The translations under genes were made by a program, and so were the position numbers. From Debaryomyces hansenii CBS767 (Eukaryota > Ascomycota > Pichiomycetes > Serinales > Debaryomycetaceae), in the NCBI RefSeq assembly GCF_000006445.2, contig NC_006049.2, positions 1,302,001 to 1,366,000 of the forward strand: a DNA stretch of 64,000 nt. Direction: 5' to 3'. Positions within the stretch are counted from its first letter, which is position 1, and each line of letters starts with the position of its first letter. Under the pieces are notes generated by a model, which was given only the letters and a program-made list of their open reading frames with translations, did no database searches and was not told where the DNA came from. This document shows positions 9,524-18,666 of this stretch, piece after piece.

Positions 9524-10233
9524 TCACACAAGTTCATGTGTATCATCTTGGATTCTCTTGCCAGCATTCGGATTATTTTCACGTAACCCATTACCAGCAT
9601 CATAATTATTCCCACGTAGCTCTTTCAGCTTAGCGGGATTCGTTGCAGTTACTGGCACAGGTGCATGTTTGGAATATTTCTTCACCAAATATTTCTCTAA
9701 ATTGATAAAATTTCTAGAATTACATTTGTACATGATATTGATGAAATCACCAACAATTGGAATTAATCCAATACCAAAATCAAACGCAACGTTTGCCATC
9801 ATTTTCAGGCGTACCGATGGAGGTAATCCTCCCTCAATATCTGATGCTTTCGATACTAATCTATAGGCAAACCAAGCAGCAATAATATCACCTATCCATG
9901 GAATTAATCCAATTATTCCAGCCCATCCGAGTCTAAATCCACAGAAGCTTAGTTGCAAGTCTAATCTATATGCATTTTTTTTAATAGATTCCAAGATTAG
10001 CAAATCGTGCTTTGGGATGAATTCAGGCAACCTTCTCTTTCTTTTAGCACCCTTACGTTGGTAAAAATGTAAATCATCCTCTGGAATCTCTTCAAAATAC
10101 GGGTCTTCTTCTGGTCCCCCTACATTCACAATATGATCAAGTTCGGTCTATGTTTGTTAGTGCCATCCAGAGACAATTGACGCTTGAAAATACATACTTT
10201 TTTCAAAAAATATTGATAAACCAAGTTAGACAT
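9524..10233 (-). CDS. DUF4112 membrane protein, with one 50-nt intron
   Basis: Exon 1 is 10233-10198 (12 codons) and exon 2 is 10147-9524, giving 219 residues. The product has two hydrophobic segments, each followed by a similar motif (IIGLIPWIGDIIAAWFAYRL and IGLIPIVGDFINIMY). That duplicated GLIP.[IV]GD arrangement is the hallmark of DUF4112 membrane proteins, which include S. cerevisiae YLR326W. Function is unknown. Without splicing the frame would have to start at GTG (10129). Splicing joins MSNLVYQYFLKK to TELDHIVNVGGPEEDPYFEE in phase 0. The C-terminus is polar, Asn-rich and probably disordered. Confidence 0.78.
10148..10197 (-). other. Intron of the DUF4112 gene
   Basis: A 50-nt intron on the minus strand: donor GTATGT at 10197-10192, branch CACTAAC, acceptor CATAG ending at 10148. 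Phase 0. It is among the shortest introns compatible with yeast splicing. Supported by the absence of an ATG in the unspliced frame and by the matching phases. Confidence 0.8.
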
Positions 10234-10520
10234 TTTGATAATTAATCACGTAACAACAATTTAATAATATATACAACGAATAGTCTATTTTAGTGGCTTT
10301 TATAAAGTTTATTTGTTTAATAAATGATTTATAGCCGTCCATAAAAAAAACTGGAAACTTGCTGCAATTCAAATTTTGGAATGATCTTCTAGCCGCGCCT
10401 ACTTATTGATATGATTATCATTAATAGCTATTGTTATCGTCTACATACTCAATAAATCATAACTACATTATTTATATGTATATATATAAAGTAAATAAAA
10501 TACACATACAATGCATTAAA

Positions 10521-11492
10521 TTAGACCTTCTTTTTCTTTTTTAATTCTTCGAAGTACTTTTTCCTTAAATTTCTCAAGTCTGGAGGTTGTTCAATTCCCA
10601 TTTTATGTCTAAACTCGTTTATATCTTCCTCTAAAATATTTTCCCAGTACACATTAATCAAAGGTTTTGAATTAAGACCACTCTTGAATCCCCAAGGATA
10701 ATAAATATTATACAAGCGTTCTTTTTGACTAGGTTTTAATCTCAAAGGAGCAAACAAAGCCCCTAATCCAGACATAGGGATTCCAATATTCATAAATTCT
10801 AATATTTTAACTGCAATCTCCCCTTCTATTATTATCGGTAATCCTGTTATAGAATGGTAAAAATCATGACATTCTCTGTATCTTTGATAAATGTATGCTA
10901 ATTCTTCGTCATCGATATATTTTACAGGAACTCTTGTATCAGGACTAACACCTTCCCTATCCAACCAATTGACATACGTCTTACCAATTGTATTATCTGG
11001 TAGCTCTCTGAGCTTATCTAGATCTAATGACGTGGATGTGATTCTCGGTCTTTCTCTTAATATTTGTCGGCCAACTGGGTCTGACAACATTTGCGTTTGT
11101 AACTTGGTTAAAACGGGTGTTATTGCCGTAGATTCACCTAGAGCGACTATAAATTCATTTCTTTCAGGATGTAAATATGCACCAAGCGAGGAGCCAGCAA
11201 TCATCAATAATTTTTCGAAGGTAAATAATGGTACATGCCCGGGATAATTCAGTTTACTTCTTGAAAAGTATTTACTTTCCTGAGCTTCTAATGCCTTGTT
11301 AAATATGGCATTGGCATCTTTGTAATGTAATTGTCCCTTCTCCATCTTATTTGCTAAACGATTATTTTCGTTCATTATCATTGACCCCACTAGAGTAGCT
11401 GTTGCTGTAAGTAAAAATTGTCTTTTTTGGTTTACAATAAGCGATGAAATAGAGCGATGCTCCATCCCTTTACATGCTTGCAATATATGCAT
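10521..11492 (-). CDS. COQ4: Coenzyme Q biosynthesis protein Coq4
   Basis: 323 residues. Coq4 is a peripheral mitochondrial inner-membrane protein that organises the CoQ synthome and is implicated in C1 decarboxylation/hydroxylation of the ring. The zinc motif HDxxHx11E is intact: His209, Asp210, His213 and Glu225 in CHDFYHSITGLPIIIEGE. Other conserved stretches are YPGHVPLF, DPVGRQILRERPRI, and YYPWGFKSG. The N-terminus is basic with Ser/Gln, as expected for mitochondrial import. The ATG at 11492 is the first in frame; Met10 could also serve. The C-terminus ends in a Lys-rich tail. Confidence 0.96.
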   Translation of the reverse strand: MHILQACKGMEHRSISSLIVNQKRQFLLTATATLVGSMIMNENNRLANKMEKGQLHYKDANAIFNKALEAQESKYFSRSKLNYPGHVPLFTFEKLLMIAGSSLGAYLHPERNEFIVALGESTAITPVLTKLQTQMLSDPVGRQILRERPRITSTSLDLDKLRELPDNTIGKTYVNWLDREGVSPDTRVPVKYIDDEELAYIYQRYRECHDFYHSITGLPIIIEGEIAVKILEFMNIGIPMSGLGALFAPLRLKPSQKERLYNIYYPWGFKSGLNSKPLINVYWENILEEDINEFRHKMGIEQPPDLRNLRKKYFEELKKKKKV

Positions 11493-11622
11493 ATTGCGTC
11501 TTTTCAGGTAAAGAGGGATCTGCCTAAGACCATGATTTAAATTTCATGGTGTGAGTTATACATTAATTCTTCGATATTATATGCAGGTAAGACTCACAGC
11601 ATCTATACTATAACCTATTTAT

Positions 11623-13413
11623 TCAGTTTTGAGTAGAAAGTCTTTGAAATATGTCTATAAATAATATCATAGATAATCCGAATACCATACCTCGGTTCCT
11701 CTCTATGCTTTGAATAATTAATGCAAGGAGTGTAAAATATAACGCAATTGTTATCTTATCTTTTAGCGGTAGAAGCTGCAACATTGCGGAATAAGAGCCC
11801 TTCTTATGATTAATCCCTTTATCTGGGGAATTAATTGAACTACCTGGCTTTATATCTGTTGAATTATCAGTAGTATTCAGTATATTTCTTGATGTTTCCA
11901 GTTCATTATCTGACATAGGAGGGGTTAATTTTGGTTGATTTTCGATCTTTTTTTCGTCTGATACTTCCATAATCGAACAGTCTATATCCATAATATCAGA
12001 TAAAGCGTAATGCTTACAATCTTGGATATTTTTATCGTTTGATGCAACCTCGGAAGAATGTATTACTTCTTGTTTCTTGTCATCATCGATAGACGGTGAT
12101 TTGATAATTTCCCTTACATCTTTACCATTAGAGTTAGTGATATCGATATCAAAATCATTTGATGTAGAATTTTCAATATTAAAAACTTCGTTGGCTTGAA
12201 TCAATTCCTTTTTACTGGACTTCAAATCTTTCTCATGCAACTTATCAATTTCATTAATTTTCTGATTCAATGCGTATTTCTCATCAGTTAGAATGGATAC
12301 TTCTCTACGTAATTGGTCAGCAAGTTGACAAGCATCTGCTTTGTAACTTTTATGCTTGTCCTTTATTTCTTGGGTTTGATTTTTCTCTTCAGATATTTGG
12401 TCCTCAAACTTTTTTAATTTGCTTTCGAATTCCTGTTTCAAAAAATTGGAGTTAAGCTCATTCAATCTTGTTTGATAATCTATTATGAACTCTTCCAATG
12501 TAGATAATGCATTATTTTGGTGTCTGATTTTGGAAAGATTTGCAGTTAGAGCCCTTATTACACTATCCAAGCTACTTGCATTCGTAATTTGTGCATTATT
12601 GAATATTCCACAGTTTCCGCTAGAATTTAAACCTAACAAGGTATCTTCTAAATTTGGATTTATATCACCAAACAATGCATTTTCGAAAGATAGGTGCCGT
12701 TCATTAGACTTGATTGCTTTGTTTGTATTCGGGAGTTTGGAAATTATGTCTTGAATAAAATTATAGTGTTTGAATTCTGGTGTATCCATCGTCAGTTGGT
12801 TTTTAAAATTAAATGAAGATGGTATTGTAGAAGATGAAGTATAAAAGTTTTGCATTACATTGATGTTTTCCACTTTGGCACTTATTTGTTTATGATTTGT
12901 ATCCGCTTGGATATTGAACCCCAAATAGATAATGTCTCCAATCTTAATCTCAACAGGATCATTACCAATTCGTTCTTCGTTGACATATGTTCCATTAGAT
13001 GATCCCAAATCCTTTAGCATTACCTTGCCACTAGATGCATCAATAAACATAGCTGCATGGCTTCTACTTAGAACTCGTGAATCAAAGAATCCATTGGTAA
13101 TGTCTGGTTTAACTTTCGACCCAGCCGGCCTACCAAGCTTTCTAGTTTCAGGAAAAAATGGTACCAGTAACTGCTTCTTAATGAATGTATCATTCAATGG
13201 AGTTAGAGTCACAAAATATAGTACATGGTTTCTTTTGTTTGGCTTTTCCTTACTTCGACTCAGTGTCGTCGGCGTGGATATTACTTGGGACTGTGAATTT
13301 GATCTCCTTCGGTTAACAACTTCGTTATTTGCTGATACATCATTCAGATTAGATGGATTTTTCGTAATTGATTTTTTAACGTCCAAGTGAATAGGCAAGT
13401 ACGTGTTTGTCAT
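11623..13413 (-). CDS. FHA-domain, tail-anchored protein of the Far9/Far10 (STRIPAK/SLMAP) type
   Basis: 596 residues from the ATG at 13413 (the open frame runs three codons further to a TTG). A forkhead-associated domain occupies ~62-172, with the phosphothreonine-binding hallmarks GRP, SRSHA and DLGSSNGTYVN. A long coiled coil follows (~280-410), then an acidic disordered region, and one or two hydrophobic segments close the protein (ITIALYFTLLALIIQ, MVFGLSMILFIDIF). FHA plus coiled coil plus tail anchor is the architecture of yeast Far9/Vps64 and Far10, ER-anchored parts of the Far complex (yeast STRIPAK), involved in pheromone arrest and TORC2 antagonism. Which paralogue it is cannot be told. 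It shares a 162-bp divergent promoter with SPC19. Confidence 0.8.
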   Translation of the reverse strand: MTNTYLPIHLDVKKSITKNPSNLNDVSANNEVVNRRRSNSQSQVISTPTTLSRSKEKPNKRNHVLYFVTLTPLNDTFIKKQLLVPFFPETRKLGRPAGSKVKPDITNGFFDSRVLSRSHAAMFIDASSGKVMLKDLGSSNGTYVNEERIGNDPVEIKIGDIIYLGFNIQADTNHKQISAKVENINVMQNFYTSSSTIPSSFNFKNQLTMDTPEFKHYNFIQDIISKLPNTNKAIKSNERHLSFENALFGDINPNLEDTLLGLNSSGNCGIFNNAQITNASSLDSVIRALTANLSKIRHQNNALSTLEEFIIDYQTRLNELNSNFLKQEFESKLKKFEDQISEEKNQTQEIKDKHKSYKADACQLADQLRREVSILTDEKYALNQKINEIDKLHEKDLKSSKKELIQANEVFNIENSTSNDFDIDITNSNGKDVREIIKSPSIDDDKKQEVIHSSEVASNDKNIQDCKHYALSDIMDIDCSIMEVSDEKKIENQPKLTPPMSDNELETSRNILNTTDNSTDIKPGSSINSPDKGINHKKGSYSAMLQLLPLKDKITIALYFTLLALIIQSIERNRGMVFGLSMILFIDIFQRLSTQN

Positions 13414-13575
13414 GGCAATCAATCAATATCATCCGCAAAGGCTACGCTTTAAATGAAAATTGTAGGAGGTTCAAAGATCAGTTGGTTTTTTATCACCACA
13501 ATTTACGCGCAAACGATAAAATTCATGTTTGAACTTTTAATCAAAACAACAACATTGAAATATCAATAGTTGATA

Positions 13576-14109
13576 ATGTCTCATACTTATAATAGCTTAT
13601 CGAATTGTATAAGCTCATTGAGTGCATCAGTTGCATTACTCAATGATTCTCTAAAGACCATAGACAATGCTACAAAAGATATACCACGATTAAAGAAGGT
13701 ATTGAGCACCAATAAGGTTTTCGGTTTAGTACCAGAACTGGATCTAGAGAGTGCCAAAAGAAACATTCAAAATGAAATTCAACCACAGATAAATGCATTG
13801 GTGATAAAGATAGAGAAAGAGTTGAGTAAGCTTAAGAGAAAGAAAACTAATTTGGCAAGCAAGGTTGATCTACAGCAAGTGCGATTAGAAAATGCCGCTA
13901 AAAGCAATAGAGACTCCTTAAGTGGTATAAAAGGAATTACCGCCAACAGAATCTCTAAAGGTGATATTGATGAACTGAAATTGGCTAGATTGAAGCTATT
14001 ACAAAATAAGAAAGAACGCTTGAAATATAGCTTGTCGAGGCTAAACTTACAAGACAAAAGAGCAAGATTAAGTACAATCCCCTCATTACCTCCACACAGG
14101 GACTCATAA
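13576..14109 (+). CDS. SPC19: DASH/DAM1 complex subunit Spc19
   Basis: 177 residues from the ATG at 13576. Spc19 belongs to the DASH ring that couples kinetochores to spindle microtubules. The N-terminal helix (LSNCISSLSASVALLNDSL), the conserved central motif TNKVFGLVPELDLESAK (compare KRVFRLVPEYDVE in budding yeast) and the following long coiled coil with basic patches support the call. The C-terminal coil (LKLARLKLLQNKKERLKYSL) also fits. An ACGCGC at 13505-13510 in the upstream divergent promoter resembles an MCB half element, which would suit a cell-cycle gene. Confidence 0.85.
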   Translation: MSHTYNSLSNCISSLSASVALLNDSLKTIDNATKDIPRLKKVLSTNKVFGLVPELDLESAKRNIQNEIQPQINALVIKIEKELSKLKRKKTNLASKVDLQQVRLENAAKSNRDSLSGIKGITANRISKGDIDELKLARLKLLQNKKERLKYSLSRLNLQDKRARLSTIPSLPPHRDS

Positions 14110-14184
14110 TAAGGTACGGGTCTTACATTGTATACTAGTGTAAACTATTGTTTTCATCTATGATTATATATAGTTGGAATAAAA

Positions 14185-15078
14185 TTATAATTTTAAGTCT
14201 TCTCCACTCATATGCTCGACAGTCGTTATGTTGAGTAACTTGGCTAATTCCTTTGCGTATTGAAACCCCGCATCTTTAATGGTAGTATTAGTATCATGTT
14301 TTAATTCTTTAATGGATGTAGCGGAAACATCGGGCAAGCCACACATGGGGGAAGTATTGAGGAATTTTAAATCTGGACTAATGTTTAAAGCGATTCCGTA
14401 AGACGTAATAGCTCTCTGAATATTACAGCCAACAGAAGCGATCTTGTCATCCTTTTCCGACATAAAAACTCCCGGATTGGCATTCGTAAAACTGTCAAGA
14501 CTATAATTCTTTTTAAGGGTTTCTCTAATTGCCTTCAATAAAACAGAATCAACGAAGCATTTAACGGATAAATTCAGGAATTGTTTTAAATCTAAAATAA
14601 CATATGCCACCAATTGACCCTGTCCATGCCATGTTATCTGCCCCCCTCTTTCAAGCTGGTGGAATTTACATCCCATAGCTTCATATTCTTCGATCTTTGA
14701 ACCGATTTCCAGATCTTTTTTCATCTTCTTCCCTCCAGTATAAACATTCTCAAATTCGAAAGTTAACAAAGTTGGAAACGGTTTCATGTCAAGTATTTTT
14801 TTTAGTAAATTATCTTCGTATTCATTTAACTTATAGCCTTTTGATGCTATTTCATTCTGTTGTTTTCTAATCTTTGATTCTAGTTTCTTAAAATCTAAAT
14901 TAGCATTTACCATTGCATTTTGAATCTTTTGACCTTGAGAAAATGGAGTAATACCTGGGAAATGAATATGTCTTAAAGTCTTGTAATTTTCACATAGCGG
15001 CGTGAATTTAGTAGCGCATTTGGTGCTATTATACCTCTTGAAGAGTATGCTACTTCTACCTATAATACATTTCAGCAT
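14185..15078 (-). CDS. LIP2: Mitochondrial octanoyltransferase (lipoyl transferase) Lip2
   Basis: 297 residues. LipB-family enzyme that moves octanoyl from acyl carrier protein to lipoyl domains, the first step of mitochondrial lipoate synthesis. Catalytic features: the signature ERGGQITWHGQGQLVAY (~143-159), Lys212 in DDKIASVG, and the nucleophile Cys246 in SPMCGLPDVSATS. The first ~25 residues are basic/hydroxylated and fit an import signal. The second codon is CTG, so residue 2 would be Ser rather than Leu if this is a CUG-Ser yeast. It converges with SPC19. Confidence 0.95.
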   Translation of the reverse strand: MLKCIIGRSSILFKRYNSTKCATKFTPLCENYKTLRHIHFPGITPFSQGQKIQNAMVNANLDFKKLESKIRKQQNEIASKGYKLNEYEDNLLKKILDMKPFPTLLTFEFENVYTGGKKMKKDLEIGSKIEEYEAMGCKFHQLERGGQITWHGQGQLVAYVILDLKQFLNLSVKCFVDSVLLKAIRETLKKNYSLDSFTNANPGVFMSEKDDKIASVGCNIQRAITSYGIALNISPDLKFLNTSPMCGLPDVSATSIKELKHDTNTTIKDAGFQYAKELAKLLNITTVEHMSGEDLKL

Positions 15079-15208
15079 AGTTTATAGATTAATGTATGCA
15101 AGCCAGTAAACTGAAATTTGTGAAATTTGAAAACCTTAGTACGTGCAGGTACTCAAATTGACGTTTATCTGGAGAATGATATAGTTTGGTACATTAATTT
15201 TATATGTG

Positions 15209-17005
15209 ATGGCTCAGTATATGTCTCATACAAGACTGGAAACGACTAATAGTTATATGAGCTCTCGAAACGTTAAACACCGAAAGAATAAGAAAGTGAA
15301 TCCACTTCCAAGCATAGTGAGTACCACTGTAAACAAATCTAAAGTTGCATCATCAGAATCTTTACCTTTGAAACAAGATCAAATAGTTAAGACCAAATTC
15401 ACAGTAACGAATGACCTAAAACATAAAATAAGAAAGAATAAGGAGCAACATGAGCCAGTCATTGATACCCCTGAGTTTAAGCTCCTTTGCAAATTGTTTG
15501 TCCCTCCAAAATATCTTATACATAATGATAAGATCGCTGTAAAGCAATTATACAACAATTTACCTTTGATCGTACCAGGTGCCATCGAATCGAATAATTC
15601 CCAGTTTAACTTAAATTTTGAGTTGCATCTTTTTCTTTCCTCCATTGTCACACATTACATCACATCGTGGTATTTGAGCAAACTCAATACGGATAATCTA
15701 GAATTCGTACGAAACGTATATAATATATTGTCCGAATTTGCTAAGGATTTCATCAGGAGATTTGATATTATATTACTGAACGGCTTACTTCCATTAATTA
15801 ATGAACTTGGCTCAATACTAAACAATCATATCGAAGAAATAGTTACTGATTCTACTAGTACGAATGATATCAAATTTGTTGATGATTATTTGAGAGAAAA
15901 TATGAATAGAAATACTATTAAGAATGCAGATAAAGATGTGAAGGAAATCATTAAACAGTATTTAGCTGATAAGCATGTTATATTTGAAAATATAGAGATT
16001 CAAATACCATCGGAAAAGGTATCAGAAACACAACATGCTGAAGGTAACCGAATACAATATTTCAGATTAATAGCAAAGGAATTAATAACTATATCATTTG
16101 ATTCAAATAACAGTTATGATGATATTAGTCAATCAACACCAACAACGTCACATATAACAATGTCTTTGCTTACAATACTAATAGCCGATCTTATAATTGA
16201 CAAGTTATTCAAGAAAATAGCTTCACCTCAATTTATGTTAGAGACGATCATAAATAATACATTTGATACGATAACTAAGTTTTCATATAAGAACGAAGAT
16301 GCTCAACTGGGCAACAAGAATAACGGGCCACGCACCATAGGAAGCTTGATATATAATAGCTTCAACAATATTACTCATTTAATATTCAACATACACAACA
16401 TATCCGAAACCTATGGATCTTATAATAGTACAAATATTCTAGAAAATTCACTTTTCCGATTGATTAATACTGTCACAGACTTGTCTAGTAAAAAGCCATT
16501 GCTTGCAAGCTTTCTTCAATTCATTAAAAGAACTATCATGGCCAATAAATCAACTGCAAGAATATTTGACGCTAGCAGTAAGTGGTTTATTTATAATCAA
16601 GTTGCTAGGTCCGGAATACTTAGTGATGAATTCAGTTGCAAAATTCTAAGGAGTTTACGAGAAGGTGTATTTAAAGATGACAGCGACGAAGATGCTAAGG
16701 AAAATATTCAAGAAGAAAAAATGACGATAGAAAGTCTTTCTTGTAAAATGGTTGGGATTTTGTCAAATCAGATCCCTAATTCAATATTCGCTGGGAAGAT
16801 AATTACCAATATTTTTAGATCTTCTAATGAGACAGACGAAGATTTGAAAAGGTCAATCAGCAAGTTTTTAAAAATTTTCAATTTTGATATTTCTTCGATG
16901 GATAATAATTCAATTAACGAAGTATGTTACTTGAATCAATTGCTTATGATTCAATGGATAGACTGTATTGTTTCAAACTTGTATCCAGAATTAACGAAGA
17001 AATAA
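15209..17005 (+). CDS. PXA-domain protein, Nvj3-like
   Basis: 598 residues from the ATG at 15209 (ATG at 15221 is a second choice). A basic disordered N-terminus (~1-90) leads into a helical PXA (PX-associated) domain around residues 100-270, with FVPPKYL, LFLSSIVTHYITSWYLSKL and the LSEFAKDFIRRFDIILL helix. The rest is helical, Asn/Ser-rich and ends in WIDCIVSNLYPEL, a hydrophobic close typical of this group. S. cerevisiae proteins with PXA domains (Mdm1, Nvj3) sit at nucleus-vacuole/ER-lipid-droplet contacts; Nvj3 is the one that lacks a PX domain, as here. I infer membrane-contact localisation. Moderate confidence in the family, low in the exact orthologue. Confidence 0.6.
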   Translation: MAQYMSHTRLETTNSYMSSRNVKHRKNKKVNPLPSIVSTTVNKSKVASSESLPLKQDQIVKTKFTVTNDLKHKIRKNKEQHEPVIDTPEFKLLCKLFVPPKYLIHNDKIAVKQLYNNLPLIVPGAIESNNSQFNLNFELHLFLSSIVTHYITSWYLSKLNTDNLEFVRNVYNILSEFAKDFIRRFDIILLNGLLPLINELGSILNNHIEEIVTDSTSTNDIKFVDDYLRENMNRNTIKNADKDVKEIIKQYLADKHVIFENIEIQIPSEKVSETQHAEGNRIQYFRLIAKELITISFDSNNSYDDISQSTPTTSHITMSLLTILIADLIIDKLFKKIASPQFMLETIINNTFDTITKFSYKNEDAQLGNKNNGPRTIGSLIYNSFNNITHLIFNIHNISETYGSYNSTNILENSLFRLINTVTDLSSKKPLLASFLQFIKRTIMANKSTARIFDASSKWFIYNQVARSGILSDEFSCKILRSLREGVFKDDSDEDAKENIQEEKMTIESLSCKMVGILSNQIPNSIFAGKIITNIFRSSNETDEDLKRSISKFLKIFNFDISSMDNNSINEVCYLNQLLMIQWIDCIVSNLYPELTKK

Positions 17006-17142
17006 TGCCAATTTTTAATATGCAGGGTTGATATGAGAATCAGGCATTTTTCGGCCTAATATATCTTTATCTGTATCCAGGCTAATAGAATAGATATAGT
17101 AAAACTTTAAATAAATACTTATTCGTAATCTGTACAATATTA

Positions 17143-17829
17143 ATGAGTTCCAAGGAAGACATCCAATTCATGAATCACATTTTATGGAATAAAGAGGTAT
17201 ATAATTATGTGATACATTTAAAAAGACTTGATATTAAAGAAGGCGACGAGAATGCTAATAAGCTTATAAATACTTTGGAATTGTTTGCATTTGGAGATTA
17301 TCTGCATTTTCTTTCGTACCAGAATTATTACATAGTATTGGATTCTGTATTATTGATTAAATTGATCAGATTAACAATATTATCTGCAGCAATGCAAGAA
17401 GGGCTGTCAATACAAATAGACAAATTGCTTACAGAATATAAACTAGGACAAGCAATTGAGCATTATATTGAAATTACAGGCGAAAATATTTCCAAGGATC
17501 TAATATTTGAAAAAATATGCATTGATATGGTAGATGATTCGATAATTGATATTAAGTTCAACGATATAGAGAATACTGTTGTTATAGGTAAAACGAACGT
17601 AATTCGAGATTCATTTGACAATAACACCACAGCATTACGAATTCTTAAAGAAAAGGAGATATCTGGTAAAAATTTAGCTAATGCCTTAATAAATTTGCAA
17701 GAATGGTTTGAAAAAAGCCTCGACCCTACGAAAACAGGCATAGACGCTCAAATTGATAATATGAACAAGAGGCAGATGAAGGACATAAACCTAAGGAAGA
17801 GGAAACCTTCTGATAACTGTTCACTTTAA
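17143..17829 (+). CDS. PCI-type COP9 signalosome subunit, CSN7/Csn9-like
   Basis: 228 residues. The segment LELFAFGDYLHFLSYQNYY followed by KLIRLTILSAAM resembles the CSN7 signature (FAFGTYSDY...L...KL..LTIVSLA), and the following winged-helix part (ISKDLIFEKICIDMVDDSIIDIKFNDIENTVVI) has the shape of the PCI tail where a polypeptide strand and beta-wing occur. The C-terminal coiled/basic tail is also usual for CSN7. The COP9 signalosome removes Nedd8/Rub1 from cullins. In S. cerevisiae the equivalent is the shorter Csn9. Assignment rests on these motifs only. Confidence 0.65.
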   Translation: MSSKEDIQFMNHILWNKEVYNYVIHLKRLDIKEGDENANKLINTLELFAFGDYLHFLSYQNYYIVLDSVLLIKLIRLTILSAAMQEGLSIQIDKLLTEYKLGQAIEHYIEITGENISKDLIFEKICIDMVDDSIIDIKFNDIENTVVIGKTNVIRDSFDNNTTALRILKEKEISGKNLANALINLQEWFEKSLDPTKTGIDAQIDNMNKRQMKDINLRKRKPSDNCSL

Positions 17830-17984
17830 TGAAATCTACGAGAAACCTTTTTTTTTATCTGATTAGAAGGAATATATAATGAAAGAAATAAATGAATACC
17901 ACCAAAAGCAAATGTTGTAGAACAATTGCTTGCTTCGTATAAATAATATTACTACTAAGTAGTCTGGAACATTGCTATTTAAGC

Positions 17985-18452
17985 TCAAGCCTTCCAAAGC
18001 TTGGATAAAATAGTAGAAATACCACCTTCTTTAGTTTCTATTTGGTAAATACCGTATCCTGCGATACCAGTTCCAAACGTTAATAAATACATGCTGAAGT
18101 TGAACAAGGAACCGTAGACTCTCTTTGGAATATAATCAATAATACAAGATTGGAACCCGGTGTAACAATGATATAATATGAAACCCGACATAGTTGAATC
18201 AAGAAGGGTCGTAGCTCCAGTGAGGAATGGTGCCAACACCAATGGCACTAAACCAATAGCAACAGCTCTTTCACTTGTCCAGTGTAAAGAACCTTCGAAT
18301 TTCTTAGGTCCTGGAGGAACGTAAGCATCATTGACAGAACCAACGATATATCCCGGAGGTTGTGGAATAGTTTTAATACCACGAACTAAACATGGCTTTA
18401 ATAAGGATTGTCTAATAGATGTTAATCCAACACGGCTGTACAATGATAACAT
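17985..18452 (-). CDS. SDH4: Succinate dehydrogenase membrane anchor subunit Sdh4 (or paralogue Tim18)
   Basis: 155 residues. CybS-family protein with an import-type N-terminus, the GSLHWTSERAVAIGLVPLVLAPF helix that precedes the first membrane span, ILYHCYTGF, and IDYIPKRVYG, followed by a final span and a hydrophilic close (ETKEGGISTILSKLW). Sdh4 with Sdh3 anchors complex II and forms the quinone site; the Asp-Tyr of IDYIP is the expected quinone-site pair, and the His in LYHC sits where heme/quinone contacts lie. Yeasts may carry a paralogue, Tim18, of the TIM22 translocase; the intact HW.SER and DY motifs favour Sdh4. Confidence 0.82.
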   Translation of the reverse strand: MLSLYSRVGLTSIRQSLLKPCLVRGIKTIPQPPGYIVGSVNDAYVPPGPKKFEGSLHWTSERAVAIGLVPLVLAPFLTGATTLLDSTMSGFILYHCYTGFQSCIIDYIPKRVYGSLFNFSMYLLTFGTGIAGYGIYQIETKEGGISTILSKLWKA

Positions 18453-18666
18453 TTTAATAGCTCTTAATTATGACTAGTTAAAGATAAATACTTTTGATGT
18501 CTATGAGTTTTGAAATCGGTTAATATATATGCCCCGGACTGTATTACACTTAAGATAATTATTATTGGTTGAAATTTTAGATACTTTGATTATATAATCA
18601 CTATACAAAATTGCAAAAAAAACACCGAAACCTATATACAGCTTGAGTACTAGAAGTACACACCTC

